Of a stretch of DNA of 64,000 nt, positions 7,275 through 15,840 are shown in pieces. Both the position numbers and the translations under genes were made by a program. Source of the stretch: DATFDN01 sp035685165 (GTDB lineage Bacteria; Pseudomonadota; Alphaproteobacteria; Acetobacterales; Acetobacteraceae). How positions within the stretch are numbered: the first letter of the stretch is position 1; every line of letters begins with the position of its first letter. A model generated the notes under the pieces. The model was not told the origin of the DNA. It ran no database searches and was given only the letters and a program-made list of their open reading frames with translations. The stretch is from NCBI GenBank assembly GCA_035685165.1, contig DASRBI010000019.1, forward strand, positions 62,001-126,000, read 5' to 3'.

Positions 7275-8486
7275 TCAGTCGGAGGTGCGCCGCAGATAGC
7301 CATCCCGCGTCTGCGGCAGTTTCCAGCCCAGGAGGCGGCTCGCGATCTGCGTTCGCAGCACCTGCGCCGTGCCGCCGCCGATGGTGAACATGCGGGCATC
7401 GCGCGCCATCCGCTCGAGCGGCCGCTCGCGCGAATAGCCGCGCGCCCCGAAAAGCTGCAAGGCGTCGTTCGTTACTTTGATCGCCGTCTCCGAGGCCAGC
7501 ACCTTCGCCTGCGCGGCGAGCAGCGGATCGGGGAACGGATCGGCGCTCCCGGCGGCGTTGTGGATGGCAAGCCGTGCCGCGTGCAGCCCGATCGACATGT
7601 CGGCCAGCATCCATTGCAGGCCCTGGAACTCGGCGATCGGGCGGCCGAATTGTTGGCGCGTCTTGGTGAAGGCGAGCGCCTCCTCGAACGCGCCTTGTGC
7701 GATGCCGAGCGCGACCGTCGCGGCACCGATGCGCTGGCTGTTGTAGGCGTCCATCAGCTGCGCGAAGCCGCGCCGCCAGCCGCCCGGCGGGTGCAGCGCC
7801 ATGGCGGCGGGCACCTCCACGTTCTCCAGGATGATTTCGGCCTCGGGGATGCCGCGCAGCCCCATCGTCGGCTCGCGCTTACCGATGCGGAAGCCGTTCG
7901 GCGTCGTGCGCCCCGCTTCGTCGCGCACGATCAGGAATCCACCAATGCCGAGCTCGGCCCCCGCTTCGTCGAAGACGCGCGCGAACACCAGATGCAGGCG
8001 CGACACGCCGCCGCCGGTGATCCAGTGCTTCTTGCCGTTCAGCACGTAAACATCACCGCGCTTGTCGGCGCGCGTCGTCATCTCGGTCGCCGCCGAGCCT
8101 GCCTCGGGTTCGGTGATGCAGATCGCCGGCTTGTCGCCGCTCAGCACGAGCTCGGCGGCCACCCGCTTCTGCGCCTCCGTGCCGTACTGCATCACCGCCG
8201 AGATCGCGCCCATGTTGGCCTCGACCGCGATGCGGCCGGTCACGCCGCAGACGCGCGCCATCTCCTCGACGATCAGCGTCGCATCGAGAAAGCTGCCGCC
8301 CGCGCCGCCGTACGCCTGCGGGATCGTGTAGCCCATCAGCCCGGCCTCGGTGAGAAGGCGCACATTCTCCCACGGATAGGATTCGCTGCGGTCAATCTCG
8401 GCCGCGCGGGCGCGCACGGACCCTTCCGCGATCTCGCGCGCGAGTGCGCGCAGGCGTTCCTGCGCCGGCGTTAGATGGATGGGCAT
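7275..8486 (-). CDS. Acyl-CoA dehydrogenase-like flavoprotein, desulfinase-like active site
   Basis: 403 residues with the complete acyl-CoA dehydrogenase fold: CITEPEAGSAATEM (FAD loop), KHWITGGG, the C-terminal GARGYSRERPLERMARDAR and TIGGGTAQVLR. Both known positions for the catalytic glutamate are replaced. The IYEGT glutamate of medium-chain enzymes is Gly (TIGGGT), and the helix-G glutamate of isovaleryl-type enzymes is Gln (AYNSQRIGAA). Loss of the base is the feature described for 3-sulfinopropionyl-CoA desulfinases (Acd-DPN7 type), which eliminate sulfite rather than dehydrogenate. The substrate is an inference. It stands alone and is convergent with the arsR operon. Confidence 0.85.
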   Translation of the reverse strand: MPIHLTPAQERLRALAREIAEGSVRARAAEIDRSESYPWENVRLLTEAGLMGYTIPQAYGGAGGSFLDATLIVEEMARVCGVTGRIAVEANMGAISAVMQYGTEAQKRVAAELVLSGDKPAICITEPEAGSAATEMTTRADKRGDVYVLNGKKHWITGGGVSRLHLVFARVFDEAGAELGIGGFLIVRDEAGRTTPNGFRIGKREPTMGLRGIPEAEIILENVEVPAAMALHPPGGWRRGFAQLMDAYNSQRIGAATVALGIAQGAFEEALAFTKTRQQFGRPIAEFQGLQWMLADMSIGLHAARLAIHNAAGSADPFPDPLLAAQAKVLASETAIKVTNDALQLFGARGYSRERPLERMARDARMFTIGGGTAQVLRTQIASRLLGWKLPQTRDGYLRRTSD

Positions 8487-8564
8487 TTGATCAGGGTCCT
8501 ACCCTCATCCTGTCGATCGCCGAAGGTGTGTGCGAGGAAATCACGGAGCCTGTCCCTACGGTCA

Positions 8565-8582
8565 TTCCCGCGCAAGCGGGAA
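8565..8582. repeat. Short palindromic intergenic element
   Basis: TTCCCGC-GCAA-GCGGGAA, perfect 7-bp arms. It lies in a 215-nt intergenic stretch that otherwise shows no gene, between the 5' end of the acyl-CoA dehydrogenase gene and the 3' end of the lipoprotein gene. This is the widespread proteobacterial REP-like form. Confidence 0.5.
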
Positions 8583-8701
8583 CGCAGGAAAACCGGCATC
8601 TTGCAGCCAGCCCGGGTGCCCGCTTTCGCGCGCAGGACGGCCAAACCGCGATCCTTTTCTCACACTTGGTCCGCGGCGACGGGGAGCGCCAAAAGCCTCG
8701 C

Positions 8702-9133
8702 CTAGTTCTGCGGCCCGATCGGCGCTGCGCCTTGCTGGGGGAAAGGCCGCGCCCGCTCGACGACCGGCGGATGCGGCGCGGCGGCCACCGGGGGCGGCCG
8801 CGCTGCGGGAACCCCCGGATGGAACGCCCCCGGCTCTGGTCCGCGATTCCAGTGTCCCTGCTCACCGCGACCCTGGTCCCAATGCTCGTGGTCCCACTCC
8901 CCGTGCGGCTGCGAGCCCCCGAACAGCCCGAACACCGCCCCGCCCCCATAGACCGGCGCAGGCGCGGCATAGGCGTAGCCCGGTGCATAGGCGGGCCCGT
9001 AGTCGTAGCCACCGCCGTACCCGTAGCCATAGCCATAGCCGGGATAGCCATATGGGGCCGCGCAGGCCCCGAGCCCAAGCGCCGCGGCAAGCGCAGCGCC
9101 AGCGCGCAGCCGGGCGCCCCATGATGCAGACAT
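8702..9133 (-). CDS. Gly/Tyr/Pro-rich lipoprotein
   Basis: 143 residues. A hydrophobic signal (residues ~8-23) ends in a lipobox LGAC, so the mature protein would be anchored to a membrane by its N-terminal Cys. The next ~25 residues are YG/GY-rich, then a His/Trp segment (HEHWDQGRG...HWNRG) and a Pro/Ala-rich tail. Composition is low-complexity and no domain is recognised; a structural or surface role is a guess. The region 9134-9392 upstream contains no gene. Confidence 0.65.
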   Translation of the reverse strand: MSASWGARLRAGAALAAALGLGACAAPYGYPGYGYGYGYGGGYDYGPAYAPGYAYAAPAPVYGGGAVFGLFGGSQPHGEWDHEHWDQGRGEQGHWNRGPEPGAFHPGVPAARPPPVAAAPHPPVVERARPFPQQGAAPIGPQN

Positions 9134-9392
9134 GCCAAACCTCCGGATGCTGGCTGCTTCCGCAACGCCGGGATTGCGGCACGATTCTGGCGAAACAATC
9201 CTGGATTACGCACGAAGGCTCTTTGAGCGGCTTGCATCGCAAGGGGAAAGGCAACTCTTTGCCGCCCGAAGCGCAAAAGCAAGGTAGCCGCGACTTGCCT
9301 CCGACATGGATTTCACGTTGACGAACCGCCATCCGTTCTGCTAAGAGATCATTTCGATCCCAGAGTAGCGGAAACTTGAACGGAGGAGTGGG

Positions 9393-9878
9393 ATGCGATC
9401 AGGGCTGCGGCTTGCCGCTTTGACCTTGCTGGCAATCGGGGTTGCGGCTTCGGCCCGTGCCACCGAGTATGACTGGAGCTACAAGGATCCGTCCGGCAAT
9501 AGCGGCTCCGGGACACTGACCTTGTCCCCTGGGTCTTCGCCCTATACACTCGCGGCCATCACGGGAACCTTCGACGGCATTCCGGTCGCCTCGGTCGCGC
9601 CGCCCGGCACGTGCTGCTCGAGTCCGGCGAACGACAACCTCGTCTACATTCCGTCGCCCTATCTCGACCTCGCGGGAATCGGCTTCTATGTCGACGGCGG
9701 AACGGCCGTCAATTTGTACTTTATCGGCTCCGGCTACGCTGAGCTGAACTCGGGCCAGCTCCCCACCGGCGGGAACGGATACTTTACCCTCTCCGCCGTC
9801 GTTCCGGAGCCGGCGGCGCTCGGGGTATTCGGCCTCGGCTTGGCCGCATTGGCCACCGTTCGGCGCCGGCGCGCCTGA
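9393..9878 (+). CDS. PEP-CTERM sorting-signal protein
   Basis: 161 residues with a Sec signal (residues ~5-23, cleavage after ASARA), a secreted body of ~110 residues with a CC pair, and a C-terminal VPEPAALGVFGLGLAALATV segment followed by RRRRA. The PEP motif, transmembrane helix and Arg tail are the exosortase (EpsH/XrtA) sorting signal. ATG 9393 follows GGAGGAG. The body is not recognised. The exosortase itself is not in this window. Such proteins accompany exopolysaccharide export in Gram-negative biofilm formers. Confidence 0.85.
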   Translation: MRSGLRLAALTLLAIGVAASARATEYDWSYKDPSGNSGSGTLTLSPGSSPYTLAAITGTFDGIPVASVAPPGTCCSSPANDNLVYIPSPYLDLAGIGFYVDGGTAVNLYFIGSGYAELNSGQLPTGGNGYFTLSAVVPEPAALGVFGLGLAALATVRRRRA

Positions 9879-9954
9879 ACAATACCCCGCGGGGGGATAA
9901 TGCCCCCTGTTAGACTTCCCGCAGGAGTGCGGCTGATCGCCCGGCGTGACCGGC

Positions 9955-10740
9955 TCAACCTCGTGCGGCGGCACGCGCGATAAGGAACAGCCGCCGGAAC
10001 GGCAGCAGCGTGGTGCCGTCGGCGCGGCGCGGATAGTGCGGCCGCAGCGCCGCCGCGTAGGCGGCACGGAAGGGCTGCACCTGCTCGGGCGGCAGGCGGT
10101 CAAGGAATGGGCGCAGGCTGCTGCCGGCGGCCCATTCGACCACGGGATCGTCGCCGACCAGCGCGTGCATGTAGGTGGTCTCCCACAGATCGAGCGCGGC
10201 GGCGTGCGGGCGCAGCAAGTCCCAGTACTCCCCGGCGCTCAGGATCGGGCGGGCCGGCACGCTGCCGGCGAGATGGTCCGCCCACGGCCCGTTGGCCGCC
10301 ACCTCCTCCTGCAGGCGCCGCAGCGGCGCGTCATGCATCGCCGGCATTTGCACGGCCAGCACGCCGCCCGGCGCGAGCAGCGCCAGCAGCCGGGGAAACA
10401 GCGCGGCGTGCCCGGGCACCCAGTGCAGCGCGGCATTGGAGTAGATCAGGTCGGGCGGCGCATCCGGCTCCCAGAGGGCGATGTCGGCGGCGACGAACCG
10501 CGCCTTCGGCACCGCGGTCCGCGCCTTGGCGAGCATCGCCTCGGAGCCGTCGATGCCGGTAATGGCGGCGGCGGGAAAACGCTGCGCCAGGACCGAAGTC
10601 ACGTTGCCCGCGCCGCAGCCGAGATCGGTCACGCGGGCGGGCGCCGCGAGCGGCACCTGCGCCAACAGGTCGAGCGCCGGGCGCAGCCGCTCCCCGGCGA
10701 AACGGAGATACTGAACCGGGTCCCAGGCCGCCTGCGCCAT
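9955..10740 (-). CDS. tam: Trans-aconitate 2-methyltransferase
   Basis: 261 residues. The N-terminal AWDPVQYLRFAGERLRPALD is diagnostic of Tam, and VTDLGCGAGNVTSVL is the SAM-binding motif I. DLIYSNAALHWVPGH and the C-terminal LLPFRRLFLIA also fit. The enzyme transfers a methyl group from S-adenosylmethionine to trans-aconitate, which forms spontaneously from cis-aconitate and inhibits the TCA cycle. Length matches the family. The small membrane protein gene ends 1 nt before its start. Confidence 0.93.
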   Translation of the reverse strand: MAQAAWDPVQYLRFAGERLRPALDLLAQVPLAAPARVTDLGCGAGNVTSVLAQRFPAAAITGIDGSEAMLAKARTAVPKARFVAADIALWEPDAPPDLIYSNAALHWVPGHAALFPRLLALLAPGGVLAVQMPAMHDAPLRRLQEEVAANGPWADHLAGSVPARPILSAGEYWDLLRPHAAALDLWETTYMHALVGDDPVVEWAAGSSLRPFLDRLPPEQVQPFRAAYAAALRPHYPRRADGTTLLPFRRLFLIARAAARG

Positions 10741-10741
10741 C

Positions 10742-10945
10742 TCAGCGCCGCCGCCTGGCCTCGATGCGGTCGAAGAAGCGGCCGACTGACCACAGGCCGA
10801 AAAGGAACGAGAGCGCGAACAGCGCCATGCCGATCCCGTACAGCCAGCCGGAGGCGTTGTCGCCGGCCCGGATCAAGAACAGGCTGCCGATGCCGACCAG
10901 GATCGCCACGACGAAGGGGATGAAGTCGGTCCAGTCCTCTTCCAT
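10742..10945 (-). CDS. Small two-helix membrane protein
   Basis: 67 residues from ATG 10945 with GAGGAGGAAC upstream. Two hydrophobic segments (IPFVVAILVGIGSLFLI, ~9-25, and GWLYGIGMALFALSFLFGLW, ~33-52) are followed by a basic tail RIEARRRR. No family is recognised. It sits just upstream of tam on the same strand and may be cotranscribed with it. Confidence 0.7.
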   Translation of the reverse strand: MEEDWTDFIPFVVAILVGIGSLFLIRAGDNASGWLYGIGMALFALSFLFGLWSVGRFFDRIEARRRR

Positions 10946-10970
10946 GCGTTCCTCCTCGAACTGTGTCCGC

Positions 10971-11927
10971 TCAGGCTGCGGCCTGCGCGGCCTCCTGCGC
11001 CTCCACCGCCGCGCGCCCGGCGGCGAACAGCGCTCGCAGCACGGAACGGTCGGCGCGAAACTTGGACGACAGCGGCAGATGCCCCAAAGCGTCGTCCGCA
11101 TCAAATATCCGCACCCGGCATTGCGGCGGCATCAGCGCGAGCTCGGCTTGCAGCACATTGTGGCAGGCGATCTCGTTCAGCCGGTTGATGATCTCCGCCT
11201 GGCTCTGCGGCAGCGTGCGGCGGCGCACCGGATGGGCCCTTATCACCACGAGTTCGCGCGGCGGGCGCGGCGCGACGAGCGGAGCGAGCGGCGGGTTGCC
11301 CGCGCATCCGCCGTCCCAATAGGCCCGCCCGCCGATCTCGACCGCCGTAAAGATCAGCGGCACGCACGCCGAGGCGAGCAGCACATCCACCGTCACTTCG
11401 TCATTGCCGAACACCACCGGCTCCCCGCTCAGCACGTCGGTCGCCGCGACGAACAGGCGCGGTGCGCCGCGCGCCTTGAGGCGCGTGGGATCGAGTGTGG
11501 CGGCCAGCAGCGGGCGCAGCGGATTATGGCCCATCGGGTTGATCTGCGCCGGGGCGAAATGGCGCAGCATCGTCTCCATCCCCTGCCAGGCGAAGGCGCC
11601 CAGCATGTCGGCGGCCCAGAGCCACGCCCCGAGCGGCCCGGGCCCCGCACCGCTGCCGAGCCGTTCCCAGAAAAGCCGCAGCTCGGCGCGCGCCCGCGCC
11701 GGCCCGCCGCTTGCCATGCCTTGGGCCAGGATGGCGCCGCTGATCGCGCCGGAGGAGACGCCGGAAATCGCCTCCACCTCCAGCCCGCCCTCCAGCAGCC
11801 GGTCGAGCACACCCCAGACAAAGGCCCCGTGCGCGCCGCCGCCCTGCAAGGCGAGCGCGACCCCGCCCGCGCCCCGCGTTGTGGCCCGGGGCACTTTCGA
11901 CTCCGATTCGGTCATGCGGCGAAACAT
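10971..11927 (-). CDS. Patatin-like phospholipase
   Basis: About 318 residues. It has the patatin oxyanion motif LQGGGAHGAF, the nucleophile elbow GVSSG (GxSxG) and the catalytic Asp in DGGCAGNPPL, in the correct order. ERLGSGAGPGP and the MGHNPLRPLL segment match bacterial RssA-like patatins, which hydrolyse acyl chains from phospholipids. No signal peptide is seen. The start is ATG 11927 or 11915; neither has a strong ribosome site. It lies downstream of the flavoprotein gene on the same strand. Confidence 0.9.
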   Translation of the reverse strand: MFRRMTESESKVPRATTRGAGGVALALQGGGAHGAFVWGVLDRLLEGGLEVEAISGVSSGAISGAILAQGMASGGPARARAELRLFWERLGSGAGPGPLGAWLWAADMLGAFAWQGMETMLRHFAPAQINPMGHNPLRPLLAATLDPTRLKARGAPRLFVAATDVLSGEPVVFGNDEVTVDVLLASACVPLIFTAVEIGGRAYWDGGCAGNPPLAPLVAPRPPRELVVIRAHPVRRRTLPQSQAEIINRLNEIACHNVLQAELALMPPQCRVRIFDADDALGHLPLSSKFRADRSVLRALFAAGRAAVEAQEAAQAAA

Positions 11928-11943
11928 GGGGTTGCCAAGGGTT

Positions 11944-13353
11944 TCAAGGCAACCGGGCAAGCAGCGCCGCCAGCCAACGTGCGCGCGGCGCAAAGAGGGC
12001 ACCGAGATAAGCTGTGCCGGCCGCACGTCTCCCGGCCTCCGACAGCGTCGGATAGGGTACGATCATGTCGGCGAGTGCCCGCAGCGGCAGCCGTCGCGCG
12101 ATGGCAAGCGTCCAGATCCCGATCATCTCGCCCGCGCGGGGCGCCAGGATCCCCGCCCCCAGCACGCGTCCGCGCGCCGTGACGAGTTTTACCTCCCCCC
12201 GCGGATCGCCCTCGGCGCGGGCGCGGTCGGTCTCGGCGATGGTCCACCGTAGCACCCGAACCGCGTGCCCGGCCTGCCGCGCCTCCGCCTCCGTCATGCC
12301 GGCCTGGGCGAGTTCGGGGTCGGTGTAGGTGACCCGCGGTAGCGCCCGGTAGTCGATCCGGGCAGGCAGATGGAACACCGCGCGGCGCACGATGATCCCC
12401 GCATGGTAGGTGCCGACATGAGTGAACGCGCGCGGCCCGACCCCTTCTGGGTCCGCCACGTCGCCGACCGCATACACGCGGCGGTTGCTGAGGCTGCGGA
12501 GGCCCGCGTCGGTGGCAATGCCCTGGGCGGTCGCTCGCACGCTGCCCGCCGCCAAGTCGAGCGCCTCCAGCTCCGGCCGCTTGCCGGTTGCCACCAGCAG
12601 ATGCGTGCCCGCGAACCGGCGCCCGTCCGCCAGCACGAGCGCCGGGCCGGGCTCGGCGGCGGCGATCGCGGCGCCTTCCTCGATCGCCACGCCCTTGGCG
12701 CGCAGCAGGTCGCGGAGTTGCGCCGCAAGCTCCGCGTCCTCCTTGCCCGCGACCCGAGCCGCCTCGATGATGGTCACCTGCGCGCCGAGCCCGGCGAAGG
12801 CATCGGCCATCTCAAGCCCGATCGGCCCGCCGCCCACGATCAGCAGATGCTCGGGCGGCTCCTTGAGTGCGAAGATGGTTTCATTGGTGAGATAGGGCAC
12901 GCGGTCGAGCCCCGGGATGGGGGGCGCCGCCGGGCGCGCGCCGACCGCGAGCACGATGCGCCGCGCCTTGATGCGCCGCCCCGCCGCCTCCAGCGTATCC
13001 GGCGCGACGAAGCGCGCCGTGCCGGCGATGACATCGGCGCCGAGGCCGCGATAGCGCTCGGCCGAATCGGCGGGCGCGGCGGCGTCGATCGCGCGGCGGA
13101 CATGCGCGCGCACGCCTTCCCACGAAATAGAAGGCGCGCCGGCTCGGATGCCCAATCGCGCCGCCTCCTCCATCGCCTGCGCGGCGTGCGCGGCGGCGAG
13201 CAGCGCCTTGCTTGGCACGCAGCCGGTGTTGAGGCATTCCCCGCCCATCGCGCCGCGCTCGATCAGTCCGACGCGCAAGCCAAGCCGGGCGGCGGCGTAC
13301 GCAACCGAGAGCCCGGCGGCACCCGCGCCGACGATGGCGAAATCATAGACCAT
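11944..13353 (-). CDS. Class I FAD disulfide oxidoreductase (MerA/Lpd-like)
   Basis: 469 residues with an N-terminal FAD site (VGAGAAGLSVAYAAARLGL), the redox-active pair GGECLNTGCVPSK, an NAD(P) site (LIVGGGPIGLEMADAF), the second FAD motif (VYAVGDVAD) and the C-terminal dimerisation domain. The usual HPTLSE of dihydrolipoamide dehydrogenase is PYPTLSE here, so the His of the His-Glu dyad is Tyr. It lacks a MerA C-terminal Cys pair. It is therefore a disulfide reductase of unknown substrate, not a clear Lpd or MerA. In related genomes such enzymes often sit beside a TVP38 membrane protein, as here. Confidence 0.9.
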   Translation of the reverse strand: MVYDFAIVGAGAAGLSVAYAAARLGLRVGLIERGAMGGECLNTGCVPSKALLAAAHAAQAMEEAARLGIRAGAPSISWEGVRAHVRRAIDAAAPADSAERYRGLGADVIAGTARFVAPDTLEAAGRRIKARRIVLAVGARPAAPPIPGLDRVPYLTNETIFALKEPPEHLLIVGGGPIGLEMADAFAGLGAQVTIIEAARVAGKEDAELAAQLRDLLRAKGVAIEEGAAIAAAEPGPALVLADGRRFAGTHLLVATGKRPELEALDLAAGSVRATAQGIATDAGLRSLSNRRVYAVGDVADPEGVGPRAFTHVGTYHAGIIVRRAVFHLPARIDYRALPRVTYTDPELAQAGMTEAEARQAGHAVRVLRWTIAETDRARAEGDPRGEVKLVTARGRVLGAGILAPRAGEMIGIWTLAIARRLPLRALADMIVPYPTLSEAGRRAAGTAYLGALFAPRARWLAALLARLP

Positions 13354-13398
13354 TGCGGCGGACGCTAGCGGCCCGCCGGGCGCAGTGGTAGGCTGGAG

Positions 13399-13893
13399 CT
13401 AGCCCTTGTTGTTGCCCTTGTTGCGGGCCGCTTGCGGGTTGTAGGGCGGCATCGAGGCGAGCGACTGCTCGGTGCTATCCAGCATCAGCACCTTGTTGTG
13501 GCTGTTCAGCTTGGCGTCGCCGAACTCGAGCTTGTTCCACGGCACCAGCACCTGCTTGCCGTGGGTGCTGACCACGACCTGCGCCTGCCCCTGCTGGTCG
13601 GCCACCACGTCCTGCACCGAGCCGATATCCTTATCGTCCTTGTTGTAGATGGTCGAGCCGATCAGCTTGTTGATCCGCACTAGCCCCTGGTCGGTCAGGA
13701 GCGGATTGCGCTCGGACGGCGGAGTGCCGGTCGGGTTGATCGTGGCCGTGCCGGCGGTGGCGTTGCCTTGCATCGTGGCGGCCTGCTGCGGCGGCGGCGG
13801 CGACGGGTTCGGCGGAGTGGTGGTCTGCGCGAAGGCCGGGGCGGAGCCGAGTGCCGCGGCGAAGCCGACGGCGAGCGTCATGCGAGACTTCAT
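13399..13893 (-). CDS. Secreted PRC-barrel protein
   Basis: 164 residues with a signal peptide (cleavage after PAFA, ~22), a Pro/Gln/Thr-rich linker (~23-65), and a PRC-barrel (~75-150: INKLIGSTIYNKDDKDIGSV...VLVPWNKLEFGDAKL). Exported PRC-barrel proteins are common in Rhizobiales and Rhodospirillales; the barrel probably binds a partner or lipid surface. Function is unknown. It lies between the flavoprotein and the TVP38 gene, all on the minus strand. Confidence 0.85.
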   Translation of the reverse strand: MKSRMTLAVGFAAALGSAPAFAQTTTPPNPSPPPPQQAATMQGNATAGTATINPTGTPPSERNPLLTDQGLVRINKLIGSTIYNKDDKDIGSVQDVVADQQGQAQVVVSTHGKQVLVPWNKLEFGDAKLNSHNKVLMLDSTEQSLASMPPYNPQAARNKGNNKG

Positions 13894-13958
13894 CGATGCC
13901 TCCTACTTCCTGGCGGCGTCGGAACGTCTCGCCTGTGGGCGTGGTTGCAGGGCGGGCG

Positions 13959-14711
13959 CTACACGTCCCGTTTGTTCAATCGCCGCCACAGCGCCGGGAG
14001 CAGCGCAAGCAGGGCGAGCGCCAGCAGCGGGATCAGCACGCGCGGCGTGAACAGCACCGTCACGTCCGGCGCCGCGCCGCTCGCCAGGATGTCGCCCACC
14101 CCGGCGCCCACCGAGGCGAGCACGAATGTGGCGGGGATGATCCCGATCAGGGTGGCGGCGGCGTAGGGCACGAGGCGCATTCCGCAGAGCGCGGCGGCGA
14201 GGTTCACGAACCAAAAGGGGAGGGCCGGAACGAGGCGGAGCGCGAGCAGGTAGCTGAAGCCATCGCGGTGCAGATGGGCGCGCACCCGTTCCATCAGCGC
14301 CCCGGCGCGCCGCGCCATCGCGGCGGCGAAGGCCGAGCGCGCGGCGAGGAAGATGATCACCGCGCCCACCGTCGATCCGAAGATCGCCAGCAGCCCGCCG
14401 AGCAAGGTGCCGAACAGCACACCGCCCAGTACCGTCACCAGCGCCGATTCCGGCACCGACAGAGCCACCAGGGCGGCATAGATGGCGGCGTACGTGAGCG
14501 GGGCGAGCAGAGGATGCGCCGTCACGAGGCCGCGCAGCCGCAGCTCGTGACGCGCGATCGCCTGCCAGCTCAGGGCGTGCAGCACGCCGGAGCGCCAGAG
14601 CAGGACCGCGAGCAGCGCGAGGACGAGCAGCAGCAGAAGCGGCTTGTAGGGTCTCACCAGGATGTCGGGGGCTATGGGCGCGCAACCTGTGTTTGGGGGC
14701 GGCGCGGGCAT
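13959..14711 (-). CDS. TVP38/TMEM64-family (DedA-like) membrane protein
   Basis: 250 residues starting at ATG 14711. There are about six hydrophobic segments. The family core is present: SVPESALVTVLGGVLFGTLLG, then FLAARSAF, then ALRLVPALPFWFVNLAAALCGM, the conserved R-x3-P/N region. DedA/TVP38 proteins act in membrane lipid scrambling and homeostasis. Frames upstream of 14711 run into the tRNA gene and are not real. Confidence 0.88.
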   Translation of the reverse strand: MPAPPPNTGCAPIAPDILVRPYKPLLLLLVLALLAVLLWRSGVLHALSWQAIARHELRLRGLVTAHPLLAPLTYAAIYAALVALSVPESALVTVLGGVLFGTLLGGLLAIFGSTVGAVIIFLAARSAFAAAMARRAGALMERVRAHLHRDGFSYLLALRLVPALPFWFVNLAAALCGMRLVPYAAATLIGIIPATFVLASVGAGVGDILASGAAPDVTVLFTPRVLIPLLALALLALLPALWRRLNKRDV

Positions 14712-14777
14712 TTCGCAACCCGGCCCTCGCCTTGCCCGTCCCCTGGCGCCCCGGCTATATGCGCCAGGTCCGGTTTC

Positions 14778-14852
14778 GCCGACGTAGCTCAGCGGTAGAG
14801 CAGCTGATTCGTAATCAGCAGGCCCTCGGTTCAAGTCCGAGCGTCGGCACCA
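14778..14852 (+). tRNA. tRNA-Thr (anticodon CGU)
   Basis: A 75-nt cloverleaf. The acceptor GCCGACG pairs with CGTCGGC (14842-14848), and CCA is encoded at 14850-14852. The anticodon arm is GCTGA-TTCGTAA-TCAGC, so the anticodon is CGT, reading ACG. The T arm has GGTTCAAGTCC. The 3' part from the anticodon loop onward is duplicated at 25580, marking this gene as the insertion point of the island. Confidence 0.95.
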
Positions 14853-14990
14853 GCGCGACTGAAGCCGACCGGCGCCCCGCCGGTTCCGCTGGGTACATTT
14901 GCTAAAGGCGTCGGGCTACCTGGGGATCACCCCTGCCCGAGTTTGCCGCTCGCCGGCGGGACGCTCCGTTCCGGGTGCGGCGCGGGCGGC
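14808..14990 (+). repeat. Left 183-bp direct repeat (attL-like) at tRNA-Thr
   Basis: It begins at TTCGTAATC in the anticodon loop, includes the tRNA 3' half and continues ~138 bp beyond it to GCGGGCGGC. The copy at 25580-25762 differs at only four positions, all outside the tRNA part. Starting at the anticodon loop is the usual crossover point of tyrosine-recombinase elements that use tRNA genes. Confidence 0.85.
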
Positions 14991-15840
14991 TCTCCTAGTG
15001 GTGGGCGACGTGGACCAGCTCCCCTCGGTCGGGCCCGGCCAGGTGCTGGCGGACCTGATCGGCTCGGGCGCGGTGCCGGTCGTGCGGCTGACCGAGATCT
15101 TCCGCCAGGCGGCCTCCAGCCGGATCATCACCAGCGCACACCGGATCAACCGCGGCGAGATGCCGGACCTGACCCGTACCGCGGCAGAGAGCGATTTCCA
15201 CTTCGTCCCGGCCGACGACCCGGAGACCGCCGTCGCGCGCATCATCGATCTGGTGAAGACCCGCATCCCCCGCCGGTTCGGGCTCGATCCGGTGCGCGAC
15301 ATCCAGGTGCTCTGCCCGATGGCGCGCGGCGGGGTCGGCGCCCGGTCGCTGAATGTCGACTTGCAAGCTGCACTGAACGGCGAGGCGGCGCCACGGATAG
15401 AGAAATTCGGCTGGACCTTTGCCCCCGGCGACAAGGTCATGCAGATCGAGAACGACTACGACCGAGAGGTCTATAACGGCGATATCGGCTTCATCGCGGC
15501 GATCGATACCGAGGAGGCCGAGATCACCGTGCAGTTCGACGGGCCGGACGTGGCCTATGGAATTGGTGGTCTGGATGCGCCGGTGCCGGCCTATGCGGCG
15601 ACGATCCACAAGGCGCAGAGCTCGGAATCTCCCGCCGTGGTGATCCCGGTGCTGACACCGCATTACGCCATGCTGTAACGGAACCTGCTCTATACCGGCA
15701 TCACCCGCGGCAAGCGGTTGGTCGTGCTCGTCGGCAGCCGCAAGGCGGTGGCCATCGCGGTGCGCAATGTCTCAGGAAGGCGGCGGTGGTCGAAGCTGCG
15801 GGAGTGGCTTGCGGTGCCGGCTGGAGCGATCGCCTTGTGA
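14991..15840 (+). pseudogene. RecD-like helicase C-terminal fragment, truncated and interrupted
   Basis: The frame begins abruptly at the end of the left repeat with LLVVGDVDQLPSVGPGQVLADL, which is helicase motif III of RecD2-type superfamily 1B enzymes. The Walker A/B half is missing. It continues through AYAATIHKAQSSESPAVV (motif V). A TAA at 15676-15678 stands where a Gln codon is expected. The frame then goes on with RNLLYTGITRGKRLVVLVG (motif VI) to TGA 15840. So it has lost its N-terminal half and gained a nonsense change. RecD2-like helicases are common cargo of integrative and conjugative elements. Confidence 0.85.

Noticed and set aside
8487..8701. A coding gene on the plus strand opposite and after the acyl-CoA dehydrogenase
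   Set aside because: The open frame is a shadow of the GC-rich antisense strand and is crossed by a palindromic repeat.
11944..13353. Mercuric reductase as part of a mer operon
   Set aside because: No heavy-metal domain, no C-terminal Cys pair and no other mer genes nearby.
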